Shown here piece by piece: positions 30,041 to 39,953 of a DNA stretch of 64,000 nt. Both the position numbers and the translations under genes were made by a program. Under the pieces are notes generated by a model. That model ran no database searches and was not told where the DNA came from. It saw only the letters and a program-made list of their open reading frames with translations. This DNA is from Pythium myriotylum (lineage: Eukaryota; Oomycota; Peronosporomycetes; Pythiales; Pythiaceae), in contig JALJCQ010000003.1 in assembly GCA_023091665.1 (NCBI GenBank), forward strand, positions 124,001-188,000. The letters are read 5' to 3'. How positions within the stretch are numbered: the stretch's first letter is position 1; the number at the start of each line of letters is the position of its first letter.

Positions 30041-32888
30041 ATGGCGTTCACGATCCGCGCGGCCCTGGAGTCGGACCAGGCGAGCGTCGAAGGGCTCCAG
30101 TGGCCCGAGCCGCCGGACCATCGACGGCTCTTTGGACTCGTGCACGTCGGCGCGCTGATCGAGACCTCGTCTCTCTCGTTGTGTGTCGCCGATACGGATG
30201 GACGAGTCGTGGGATTCGCGGCGTTCGACACTCAAATTCCTGCGAGCCTCGCCAAGTGGCCCGAGGCCACCGAGTACCTCAAGAAGAAAGTGCTCTTCGG
30301 CAAGGCCAACGGCTGCGTGCTGCTGGCCGCGTTCACCCAGGACCCAGCAGTGCCACACGCACGGATAGTGGCCGAGCTGTGTCACCACGTCTTTGAGTCT
30401 CGTCCGGAGATCGGCGGGATCGTGTTGCCCGTGCCCGTCGGCGTCGACCTCGAGGAGATCGGGCTCTTCCACCAGGCGTTTTCGTGCTACGACTGCGTGT
30501 CGCTCTCGTCAGGCGCGCTCTTCCGCTTCTATCGCGCCGTACGCGTCGATTACACGCCCAGTGTGTTTGTGCGGAACGCGCAGTCGGTCGATGTGCGACC
30601 GTTGCAGAGTATTGTCGAGAACCAGCAGATGGAGTGGCGACTCGAGGACGGCGCGTCCTACCACGCATGGTTCAATGGCGCGTCGCTGGCGCAAGTCGTG
30701 GGAGCGCAGGACCAGCACCACGCTTGCTACGTAGCGCACTCACTCACAACACAAGCTCCCGCCGGGCTGCTCGCATGCACGGATTCGATCGACGAGGACA
30801 AGGTGGACGACTATGCCAGGCTCTTCTCCGAGCTCTATCGCACTCACGTCGTGCCGCACACGCAGCCTGTTAATGCCTCTCCAACCGAGCCAGGCGCACG
30901 GCCGGCCTCCGCCGCTGGTCGGCTCTCGGCGCCTCCGAAGATCGTGCTCTGTGGTCCCACGGGCTCGGGCAAGGGCACGCAGAGCCAGGCACTCGTCGAA
31001 GAGTTCAACGTCGTCCATCTCTCCACAGGCAACATGCTGCGGTGGCACATCGAGCAAGGCACGGCTCTTGGACTTCAGGCGCAGAACTACATCGACAGCG
31101 GCGAGCTCGTTCCTGACGAGCTCATGCTCGACATGGTGATCAAGCGGCTCAACGACGACGACTGTCGGACACGCGGCTGGGTGCTCGAGGGCTTCCCTCG
31201 CACGGAGATGCAAGCGAGAGTCATGGTCTCGCAGGGCCTCGTGCCGGACGTCGCAGCGGTCATGAGTCTCGCCGACGAGGACGTGCTCACGCGGCTCTGT
31301 GCGCGTCGCATCGACCCCGAGTCTGGGCGACTGTACCACTTGGCTTTCGATCCGCCACCACCTGCGAGAGCCGACCACGTCGTCCAGCGGCTCGAGGACC
31401 GCGAGGATCACGTGCGTCGCCGACTTGCCACGTACCACGCGCACATGGAGAAGGTCGTGCAGGTGTTCATGAAACACGCGCAGCTGAGCCACGTCGATGC
31501 TGCACGCACAAAGGAGTCGGTCACGCGCAAGCTCGTGCGCGACATCTACTACGCCAAGAAAATGCGGCGGCCCATTCGACTGCGCCACGTGCCTCGGCTC
31601 GTGATCGCCGGGCCACCGGCGGGAGGCAAGGGCACACAGTGCGAGTGGATCGTGCGAGCTTTCAACGTCGTGCACTTGTCCACTGGCGACATTCTTCGTG
31701 CAGCGATCCAGGATCATAAGCCTCTGGGTATCCAAGCCAAGTACTTTATGGACGCCGGACAGCTCGTACCCGACGAGCTCATCATCGACGTGATCCTCGA
31801 TCGTCTCGAGCAGCCCGATTGCGTCAAGCGCGGCTGGCTGCTCGACGGCTTCCCACGGACAAAGGCCCAAGCGCAGGCCATGCTGGCCAAGGGAATCGTG
31901 CCCGACGCCATGCTCGTGCTGGACGTGCCCGACGAAGAGATCGTCAAGCGCATCTCGGGTCGAGTGTTGGACCCAGAGACCGGTAAGACCTACCACCGCA
32001 GCTTCAACCCACCACCTGACCCGGAGACCGCCGCACGATGTATCCAGCGCAGCGACGACACTGAGGAGACCGTGCGCGTGCGACTGCAAGGCTACCACGA
32101 CAACTGCGACCAGGTGCGCGCGGCGTTCCACGGCGTCTGCGAGCTCTCGGTCGCGGACGGCACCAAGCCCATCGAGGTGATCGCCGAGCAGTTTTTCGCG
32201 ACCATCGAGACGTGTCTGCTCCGCAACAACGCGTTCGTTGTGAGCATGTTCAGCATGCGTGACGACCACGAGTGCCGCGCGCAGCTGCTACTCACGAAAG
32301 GTGAGACCGTGCATTCTAGAGAGCTCTTGCAGTGGGGGGGAAATGCTAACTTGTGCTTGGCTAGCCTTCCAGGACTTCAAAGACAAGGACTGCTTGCTGC
32401 TCGCGTTACCCGAGGGCTGCCAGCGGCCCGTGGTTGCAACGGGCTTCCGCTCCGTGCGAGTAGACCCGCGCTTCTCGTCGGTTCACCGCATTCAAATGCG
32501 GCGAAAGAGCCACGGGGCTGTCGACACCGACCCAGCGAGTCGACTGAGCTCAACGGTGGCTCGCAAAGGCGCGTCCCCCGTGCGTGGACGTCGGCAGCTC
32601 GTGCTGTACGCATTCCATCGCGACGAGCTGCCTTTCTTAAGTTTCTCCGGTAGCGAGCTGCTGCTGGTCGACGACTTCGACCACGAGGCCGAGGACCAAG
32701 TAGGCGAGCTCGCCCAGACGCGAGCGGCCGAGCCGAGCGAGAATCTCGTGGCTGTCAAGGGGCTCGGGCTGCTCGGCTTCTCGCGCACAGTGCGCGCGTG
32801 GGCGCAGCGCACGATCTTCTCCATGCGCACGATCAAGTCGCCGTCTGCACGGTCCGAGAAGTCGTCCAAGCGCAGTGCTCGACAGTAG
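30041..32888 (+). CDS. CFAP61-type N-terminal domain with two adenylate kinase domains
   Basis: Predicted 927 residues from exons 30041-32300 and 32365-32888 (64-nt intron GTGAGA...GGCTAG, branch GCTAAC). Residues 1-285 match the N-terminal acetyltransferase-like region of CFAP61 as seen in its neighbour (LIETSSLSLCVADTDGRVVG). Adenylate kinase 1, from about residue 300, has P-loop GPTGSGKGTQ but a weakened core (LSTGNMLR, LEGFPRT, LCARRIDPESGRLYH). Adenylate kinase 2, from about 520, is canonical (GPPAGGKGTQ, LSTGDILR, LDGFPRT, ISGRVLDPETGKTYH). After it comes the CFAP61 middle segment (AFQDFKDKDCLLLALP) and a basic tail ending SSKRSARQ. The C-terminal dinucleotide-binding part of its neighbour is absent. 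It is a truncated tandem duplicate, probably axonemal. Confidence 0.85.
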
Positions 32889-33241
32889 ATCCCCGTTGTA
32901 CTATACTTCGTAATCTCACCCCACCCCTCCCCTGGTGGTCTCTCGTACCAAGCGTGGGCTCAATTCCTTGTGACCACAGCATTCAGCCCGCTCACCCTGC
33001 TCGGCTTCTCGCGCACGACCTTCTCTGTGTGCGTGCAGTCCGTCAACTCATCGAGATTCGCTTCCGAGATTTTGACCTCGTTTAACAGAGACCGTGGGAG
33101 GAAGAGGAGCTTTCTTCCAAGATGGCTACATTCTCTGCGACACGAGCGAAGTGAAAGAACAACGCTGATGGCTGCTGCTTCATGAGCGTCATCAGCTCGC
33201 GCCCTCTGCCGTCGTCTATTCCTGGCGCCATAAAGCTAAAA
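32889..33241. other. Short intergenic region with relic repeat
   Basis: Holds a 20-nt exact repeat (CTGCTCGGCTTCTCGCGCAC at 32998-33017) of the coding sequence near 32770 (encoding LLGFSRT). Read in frame it gives LTLLGFSRTTFSVC, like the tail of the upstream gene. It looks like a leftover of the tandem duplication. Confidence 0.5.
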
Positions 33242-36200
33242 ATGGGCAACGCCACGAGCTGCTGCTGCCGCGACGTCGAGATCGAGGCCTCGAGCCAACC
33301 GCCAGACGCCTCGCCGACCATGGCGACCGCCTACGCCGTGCGTCGCGCCACGGACGCCGACCAGCGCGACGTGCTCGACGCGCTCGATCTTCCCGACGCC
33401 AACACGCGCAAACGCTTCTTCGGCGCGCGTCCGCTCGGCTCGCTCATCGAGACCTCGGAGCTCGCGCTCACGCTCACAGACGCGCATCGCACAGACCGCG
33501 TCGTGGCCTTTTGCGCCGTCGACGACCGCCCGCCGCCGCTCTCGCCCGAGCTCAGCGAGCACGCCGAGGCCTTCCGCGCGTACCTGCAGGCTCGGTACGA
33601 GCTCGCGAGGCCGTCCAAGTGGCTCTTCCTGAGCTACTTTGCCCACAAACATGTGAGTGCAGCGTCCGGCGCACGCGCTGCGACCTCGGTGCTGCGCCAG
33701 CTTCTCCACGCCGTGTACACGACGCTGCCGCATCGCGACACGATCCTGCTCGTGCTGCCGCTGTCCGTGGAGCTCGAGACCGACGCGGCGGAACTCCACA
33801 AGTTCTTCGAGCGCGTGCCCAGCAAGCCGCAGTCGACACGCATCAGCAGCCCACTCGACGGCTCGTTCGCCGAGTTCGCTGTGTACCAGTCGCGAAGCAG
33901 CGAGTTCGTGCCCAGTGTCCACGTGCGCCGCGCACGCGTCGAAGACCACGACGATCTCGAGCCGATCCTGAACGCGCACACCGACTCGGTCGCGCGCCAG
34001 TTCGGCGATTACTTCCTGGCCGAGCTCATCAAGGACCAGGACGCGCACAACGTCTGTCTCGTGGCCCAGGCATCGACTTCCGCCAAGAGCGACGTCGCCG
34101 GTCGCGCGGTCGGGCTGCTCGCGATCTCGGACGAGATCCAAGTGGCCGCGCTGCAGCAGAGCTTCGAGCTCGACGCGTACAACAACCTCGCCAAGACGAA
34201 TCCGCTCGCTGCGCACGCCGGCACGCTCAGCGTCGCGCCCAAGATCGTGATTACTGGGCCTCCGGCCGGTGGCAAAGGCACCCAGTGCGAGCTGCTGGTC
34301 CAGGAGTTTGGTGTTGTCCACCTCTCCACGGGCGATATGCTGCGCGCGAGTATCCAGGCCGGTGCGGCGCTCGGACTGCAAGCCAAGGCGTTCATGGACG
34401 CTGGCGAGCTCGTGCCCGACGAGCTCATCATCGACGTGATCCTCGACCGGCTCCAGCAGCACGACTGCGTCTCCCATGGCTGGCTGCTCGACGGCTTCCC
34501 TCGCACGGCGAGCCAGGCCGAGGCCATGCTACGGCTCGGCATCGTGCCTGACACGGTCGTGGTGCTCAACGTACCCGACGAAGAAGTCGTCAAGCGCATC
34601 TCCGGTCGTCGGGTGGACCCGGAGACCGGCAAGACGTACCATCTCGAGTTCAACCCGCCACCGGCACAAGACGAAGCGCTGCGTGCGCGGCTGATCCAGC
34701 GCTCGGACGACACGGAGGCGACGATCCGCAACCGCCTGACCAAGTTCCACGAGAACTGCGACGCCGTCGTGGGCGCTTTTCGCTCGGCGTCCAAGATCCT
34801 CACGGTCGACGGCCTGCAGCCCAAGCAAGAGATCGGCGACGCGATCGTCGACGCCGTGCAGACCGTCAAGAACGCGCAGAAGCTGCGTTATCTCGTTCGC
34901 AAGCAGCACCTCGCGCCGCCGCGACTCATCATCACGGGGCCTCCAGCTGGCGGCAAGGGCACGCAGTGCGAGCAGCTCGTCGAGCTCTTCGACGTCGTGC
35001 ATTTGTCCACGGGCGACATGCTACGCGCGAGCATCCAAGCCGGTGCGGCGCTGGGACTCAAGGCCAAGGCCTTCATGGACGCCGGTGAGCTGGTTCCAGA
35101 CGAGCTGATCATCGACGTGATCCTCGAGCGGTTACAGCAGCCCGACTGCGTCGCTCGCGGCTGGCTGCTCGACGGATTCCCACGGACGGCGACGCAGGCC
35201 ACAGCCATGCTCGCGCAGGGCGTCGTACCCGACCAAGTGCTCGTGCTCGACGTGCCGGACGAGGAAGTCGTCAAGCGCATCTCTGGGCGACGCGTCGATC
35301 CAGTCACGGGGAAAACGTACCACGTCGAGTTCAATCCGCCGCCGGCCGAAGTGCGTGACCGTGTGATCCAAAGATCCGACGACAACGAGGCCACGATCCT
35401 CAACCGCCTGGAAAAGTACCATGAAAACTGCGACGCCGTGCTGGCCGCGTTCGCCGAGTTCGAGGCGCAGCGCGTGGAAATCGTCAAGTGCGACGGGCTG
35501 CTGCCCAAGTCCGTGGTGCTGCAGACCTTCACGGCGCCGATCTTCCAGCGCATGCTCGACGCCGAGGCCGCCGTGGCGGCGCAGTTTGCTGGCGACCAGG
35601 CCACCGAGCAAGTCGCGGCTCCACAGGCGTCGAAGCTTCTGTGGAAGCGCGTGGAGGACGCTCGCGCGCTCGACAACTGCTTCGCGATCACGCTCTTCTC
35701 CATCGACGACCGCTTTGACGGAGCTGCGGCCATGGATTTGGTCGCTACGGCGTTCGCGACGTTCGCAGACCGCGATTTTTGCCTGCTCACGCTGCCCACG
35801 AACGCGCCCGAGCCGTCGTTTCTCCGCGTCTTCACGCTCGTGCCACCTCGAGCCACAAGCACGTTCACGCACGTGCTCTACCTGCTCCATCGCGACGCCA
35901 TCGCGTTCTTCCACCCGACGACCAGCGACGGCCAGAACGTGCTCGATGTCGTCGAGCTCAACGTCTCAAGGTTCGTCGCGTCTCCGTCGAGCAACGAGGC
36001 CGTCGCGCCTTTGCTGGACAGCGTCCCCGCATCCACACGCGTGGCGATCCAGCAAGATCTCGTGCTCGCGAACGAAGAAAGCGACGTCGAGCTCGAAGAG
36101 AACCCTCGGAACGTCGCGTTCGCAGTCCACGCCGGCTCGCAGTTCGTCGGGCTCGTGGTGGTGGCGAGGAACCCGGACGTCTCGGGCGCGCTCAAGCACC

Positions 36201-38509
36201 ACTTCCACCTCGATGAGCTGCTTCTGCTGAGTCACCACCGCGCCAAGGACCACGCGCTGCTGCAGCACTTCGTGCTCAACGCGGTCTTCCACGCAGCCTC
36301 GCGGTTCGTGCTGCTTGAGATCTCACGGCTTTTCAAGAAGACGTGTCTCTTTTACCAAGTGCCCACGGACTCGCGCACAAACGTCAGCGCCGTGCTCCAC
36401 GAGTTCGTGCTCGCGCCGCCGCGTCGCAGCATTGCCATCAGCCGCGACGAGGTCGAGTTGTACCCAGAGGACGCAGAGAAGGCGGCGACACTGCAGGCCT
36501 TCGACGACTTCGCGCTCTTCGTGCTCTCGAAGAAGCTGCTCAGCGAGCCCAAGCTCGTCGTGAACCACCGCGTCGTGGTCGTTGGCGCCTCGGACACGGC
36601 GATCGTCGCGCTCCAGCGGCTGCTGAGCGTGCCGTACTTGCGTTTCACCAACGTCACGCTGATCTCGCCTCTCGGGCTCGAGATGGCGCCGAGCCTCGAG
36701 CCCAATCCGCTCGCAACCGAGCCGTCGCAAGCGCTCGACCCACTGGCGTTTGCTCGCAAGAGCTCGCTCACGCGCGCCGAGCTCGAGCAGTTCAGTCTAC
36801 GCACGCACGTGCGTGTGGTCGAGAGCAAACTCATGCAGATCGACCGCAACGCCAAGGCGGTCGTGCTCCAGGACGGCTCGTGTCTACCTTACGACTACTT
36901 GCTGCTCACGACAGGACTCCAGGACGGCACGGCCACGTCGCTCGGGCGGTTCCCTGTGTTCGACGGCGATCTGTACACACCGGCGGCGATCCCAGAGAAG
37001 ATGGTGCCGCTCGGCGACGTGCGTACGGCCAAATGGCTGCAGACGCAGATCCAGAAAGAGCTGCGCGAGACTGACAGCGAGGAGCTCCAGCGGAGACGCA
37101 TTGCGGTCTACGGCAGCTCGCTCTTCGCGCTGCAGGTGATCCAGGCGCTGCTCGCGAGCGGCGTGGACGGCTCGCGGATCGTGCATCTCTCGCCAGCGAG
37201 GGACTCGCTCTTCGAAGACGCGCCCATCAAGGCCGAGATCGACCGCGAGTACACGACCCACGGCGTGCTCGTGCAGTACAACACCAAGATCTCGTCGCTC
37301 GTAGTCCACGGGAGCGATCTCGAGGGCGTGCAGACGGTGCCGGCCGTGAACGTGCAGCCCGTGGCGAGCGAGCACCACCACCACGGCAGCAGCAGCAGCG
37401 GCCACCCACACACGGCGACGCCGACGCTCGTACCCTGCACGTGGCTGCTCTGCTGCCAGCAGAACGACGCCGACTACGACGCCTTCCGCGCGATCAACGA
37501 GAGCGGACTCGTCTACGACGGCCGGCTCGTGGTCAATGGACTCGTCCGCACGACAGACGCGAGCATCCTGGCGGCCGGCAGCCTCTGCCGCATCTCGAGG
37601 AGATTCATCCACGCCAAGCTCCACGAACACTACAGCTCACGCGAGTGCGGCGAGCTGCTGGCGTCGTCGCTACTGCGGATCCTCGATCCGCTCGCTCCTT
37701 CGAGCTCTGCCTCCTCGTCGGCCTCAGCGACAAGCTCCTCATCTCAGGACGATGCACAGCTCCACGGATCGAGCTCGAGGAAGAGCCTCTCGAACTCGTC
37801 GAGCGCTCCATCGCTCGGCGTCGCGAGTCCGCTCTCGTCAGGCTCCGGCGCGGCAGCGTCGGTCGTGCCGCCGCCCGAGATGCACTTGCCCGTGGTGCGC
37901 ACGGCGCAGGTGCTGGGCGGCAAGACGTACGTGCAGATCAGCGTGCCGTCGCTGACCAACTCGCTCTCGCTCCAGGTGCTGCCGACGCGCGCCGCGAGCC
38001 GGTACACGAGCCTGCTCTTCGACGACTACGGCGTGCTCAACCGGCTCGAGTACCTCGGCGACGAGCGGCTCGAAGTCTCGAACCTCCAGTGCCTCGTCGG
38101 GCTCCACGAATCCTACCTCAACAGCGCCGTCGCGAGCTTCGCGAGCTCGTACGTGGACGACTGGATCGCGTTTTTCCGGCAAAAGTGGGCCTGCGCGCTC
38201 TACCACGACCGCTTCGCCGAGTTCTGCGTGCGGCTCCACGGGTTCTTGCGTCGCGACGACGGCGTGCGGCAGCTCGTGGAAGACGTGGCCAAGTTCTTGA
38301 GCGAGACGGGCGACGCCAAGGGCGCGACGGCCATGGCCCAGGTACGCGTGGGCCGAGGCGGCGACGCGCTCGTGCCGTCGACCAAGCGGCTCATCGAGTC
38401 GCAGGCGCTCGAGTTCCTGAGCACGAACCGCGAGATCCTCACCATGTACTTGCTGCCGCGTGCCGGCGGCAAGAAGAGCAAGCCGGGCACAGCGAGCACG
38501 GTGCCTTAG
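33242..38509 (+). CDS. CFAP61: CFAP61-like radial-spoke protein with two adenylate kinase domains
   Basis: 1755 residues in one exon from the ATG at 33242; an in-frame ATG at 33182 adds 20. I chose 33242 because it gives MGNATSCCCRDVE, a myristoylation plus palmitoylation signal. Regions: CFAP61-type N domain (about 30-290; LIETSELALTLTD); adenylate kinase 1 (about 328-540; GPPAGGKGTQ, DGFPRT, RVDPETGKTYH); adenylate kinase 2 (about 559-770; same motifs intact); CFAP61 middle region (LWKRVEDARALDNCFAITLF onward); FAD/NAD-binding-like part from about 1109 (VVVVGASDTAIVALQRLL, LPYDYLLLTTGLQDG, ASILAAGSLCRISRRFIH), with a Ser-rich insert near 1490-1540. In other flagellates CFAP61 belongs to the calmodulin- and spoke-associated complex at radial spoke 3. 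The kinases could interconvert 2 ADP with ATP and AMP along the axoneme. The fusion is inferred from the uninterrupted frame. Confidence 0.88.
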   Translation: MGNATSCCCRDVEIEASSQPPDASPTMATAYAVRRATDADQRDVLDALDLPDANTRKRFFGARPLGSLIETSELALTLTDAHRTDRVVAFCAVDDRPPPLSPELSEHAEAFRAYLQARYELARPSKWLFLSYFAHKHVSAASGARAATSVLRQLLHAVYTTLPHRDTILLVLPLSVELETDAAELHKFFERVPSKPQSTRISSPLDGSFAEFAVYQSRSSEFVPSVHVRRARVEDHDDLEPILNAHTDSVARQFGDYFLAELIKDQDAHNVCLVAQASTSAKSDVAGRAVGLLAISDEIQVAALQQSFELDAYNNLAKTNPLAAHAGTLSVAPKIVITGPPAGGKGTQCELLVQEFGVVHLSTGDMLRASIQAGAALGLQAKAFMDAGELVPDELIIDVILDRLQQHDCVSHGWLLDGFPRTASQAEAMLRLGIVPDTVVVLNVPDEEVVKRISGRRVDPETGKTYHLEFNPPPAQDEALRARLIQRSDDTEATIRNRLTKFHENCDAVVGAFRSASKILTVDGLQPKQEIGDAIVDAVQTVKNAQKLRYLVRKQHLAPPRLIITGPPAGGKGTQCEQLVELFDVVHLSTGDMLRASIQAGAALGLKAKAFMDAGELVPDELIIDVILERLQQPDCVARGWLLDGFPRTATQATAMLAQGVVPDQVLVLDVPDEEVVKRISGRRVDPVTGKTYHVEFNPPPAEVRDRVIQRSDDNEATILNRLEKYHENCDAVLAAFAEFEAQRVEIVKCDGLLPKSVVLQTFTAPIFQRMLDAEAAVAAQFAGDQATEQVAAPQASKLLWKRVEDARALDNCFAITLFSIDDRFDGAAAMDLVATAFATFADRDFCLLTLPTNAPEPSFLRVFTLVPPRATSTFTHVLYLLHRDAIAFFHPTTSDGQNVLDVVELNVSRFVASPSSNEAVAPLLDSVPASTRVAIQQDLVLANEESDVELEENPRNVAFAVHAGSQFVGLVVVARNPDVSGALKHHFHLDELLLLSHHRAKDHALLQHFVLNAVFHAASRFVLLEISRLFKKTCLFYQVPTDSRTNVSAVLHEFVLAPPRRSIAISRDEVELYPEDAEKAATLQAFDDFALFVLSKKLLSEPKLVVNHRVVVVGASDTAIVALQRLLSVPYLRFTNVTLISPLGLEMAPSLEPNPLATEPSQALDPLAFARKSSLTRAELEQFSLRTHVRVVESKLMQIDRNAKAVVLQDGSCLPYDYLLLTTGLQDGTATSLGRFPVFDGDLYTPAAIPEKMVPLGDVRTAKWLQTQIQKELRETDSEELQRRRIAVYGSSLFALQVIQALLASGVDGSRIVHLSPARDSLFEDAPIKAEIDREYTTHGVLVQYNTKISSLVVHGSDLEGVQTVPAVNVQPVASEHHHHGSSSSGHPHTATPTLVPCTWLLCCQQNDADYDAFRAINESGLVYDGRLVVNGLVRTTDASILAAGSLCRISRRFIHAKLHEHYSSRECGELLASSLLRILDPLAPSSSASSSASATSSSSQDDAQLHGSSSRKSLSNSSSAPSLGVASPLSSGSGAAASVVPPPEMHLPVVRTAQVLGGKTYVQISVPSLTNSLSLQVLPTRAASRYTSLLFDDYGVLNRLEYLGDERLEVSNLQCLVGLHESYLNSAVASFASSYVDDWIAFFRQKWACALYHDRFAEFCVRLHGFLRRDDGVRQLVEDVAKFLSETGDAKGATAMAQVRVGRGGDALVPSTKRLIESQALEFLSTNREILTMYLLPRAGGKKSKPGTASTVP

Positions 38510-39953
38510 TGGGTAGAGGACAGTTGGGAGAGGACGACGAGGGGATGCAATCGACCCGAGCAGACGACGAGCGGATTCACTAGACGCGCTGGGCAAAAAA
38601 AAAACGAGCGGAGTCGAGACGGGAGGATTTCTTTTACTACTTACTACTACTGTACCGTACGCCCCAATGTGGGAGAGAAGCACGAGTTGGTGGATAGATT
38701 TGAGGTGTCGTTCCAAGCACTCATCGTCGCGAAAGCCTTGGTACTAAATAGGCACAGAGTGCCGGACTCGAGTTCAACTAGTGGAAGTGTCGTATGTCGT
38801 TGATAGTACAGTAGTGAAGGAGGATGGTGGTTGATGACGCTGGTCGAGCCTACTGAGTTCATCAACAACGCACTACACGAATGGGAAAGTCCGCGTGGAA
38901 GTGGCAGCGCGCTGATCCATTCTACAACATGTAATAGATCCCGAGTGCAAGACAGTCTTCTGGTGGGTGAGAGACAGAAGAAGCCCCGATTGCTTGAGCC
39001 CAGAAGGTGAGTTGGAACGGAGACCCGTTCCAAGCGCGTGGTCCTCGCACGTGTCAACCGCTCGTTTGTCGTCCGATCCGTAAGAGCGAACGGAACACGT
39101 GGGGGAGGTCGTCAGCAGGTCGCGTTGAGTCTCGAAAAGACCAATCCTCCGTAATACTGCGGTCGGTCGAATAGATAATTCAATTATAATTGGAACGTTG
39201 ATTTGGACAGGCCGAAAATCGATTTTTTTTTTTTCCGTCGGGGGACTATAAAATCGTCTTCGGGAGGCGTCTAACATGCAAGTGGGTTAGACGCCGCGCC
39301 GCGTGCCCTCGTCGAGATCTCTGGACGTCCGGAGATCTGAAGATCCCCACATGGTCTCTCTGGACCATGGGTGGGTGCGGTCTCTGGATGCCTGCTGTTC
39401 TGGATGCGCCAGTATTGTACAAAGAGACGGGGTCCAGCAGGTGTGGATTCAATCCAGTTAACGCTTGTCCAGAGAGTCCACAAGGCTCCTCAGCAGGTGC
39501 TGTGGACCATCACCGCCATTCACGCCGCGAGCGAGCGGAAAGGAAAGGATCGGCCACTGACGTGGAATGGATACACTTGGCGCTCCTGAGACTGAAGAAG
39601 GGCTAGGGCTCTCGAGCAAGTTGCTCACTCATCTTCTGCGGTTTTTCGATCAGCACCGAAGAACGAGGAACGCGTGCGTCGCGCGCGTCCGCGTCCGCGC
39701 CCTTCCAAAACACGGTCGATTCACACCCCTACCCCACCAGTACGCTACCATATTACCGTCCTCTGCGACTCCCCGTGCCTCGTCTCCTTCTCGAGTCACA
39801 CTGACCATCACTCTCTCTCTCGCTTCCCCAAGCGCCCCCTGATCTTTTCCTCTTTCTCCGGACGGGTCGTCCGGAGCGCCGTCCCCCATTCGCCAACTTT
39901 GCCAACTTCGCCAACGTTCGCCGCCTCCTCCTTCTTCCTCTTCCCCCACCAAT
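38510..39953. other. 1.4-kb intergenic region with hairpin cluster
   Basis: No supported coding sequence. The right half is the upstream region of UGDH and is CT-rich near the start codon. At 39266-39369 are three consecutive strong inverted repeats just after a TATAAA-like sequence (39247-39252). Confidence 0.5.
39266..39369. repeat. Cluster of three hairpin-forming inverted repeats
   Basis: (1) GGCGTCTAAC 39266-39275 with GTTAGACGCC 39286-39295, perfect 10 bp. (2) A 24-nt near-palindrome AGATCTC..GAGATCT at 39315-39338 with one mismatched pair of bases. (3) CATGGTC 39350-39356 with GACCATG 39363-39369. CTCTCTGGAC (39356-39365) can also pair with GTCCAGAGAG (39469-39478). A structured non-coding RNA or a small mobile-element remnant are both possible. 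Confidence 0.7.

Noticed and set aside
30740..32269. 509-codon antisense frame opposite the adenylate kinase domains
   Set aside because: A shadow caused by GC-rich third positions of the real gene; its His/Val/Leu-rich composition is typical of such shadows. The same applies to the long antisense frames at 33236-34477 and 40225-41502.
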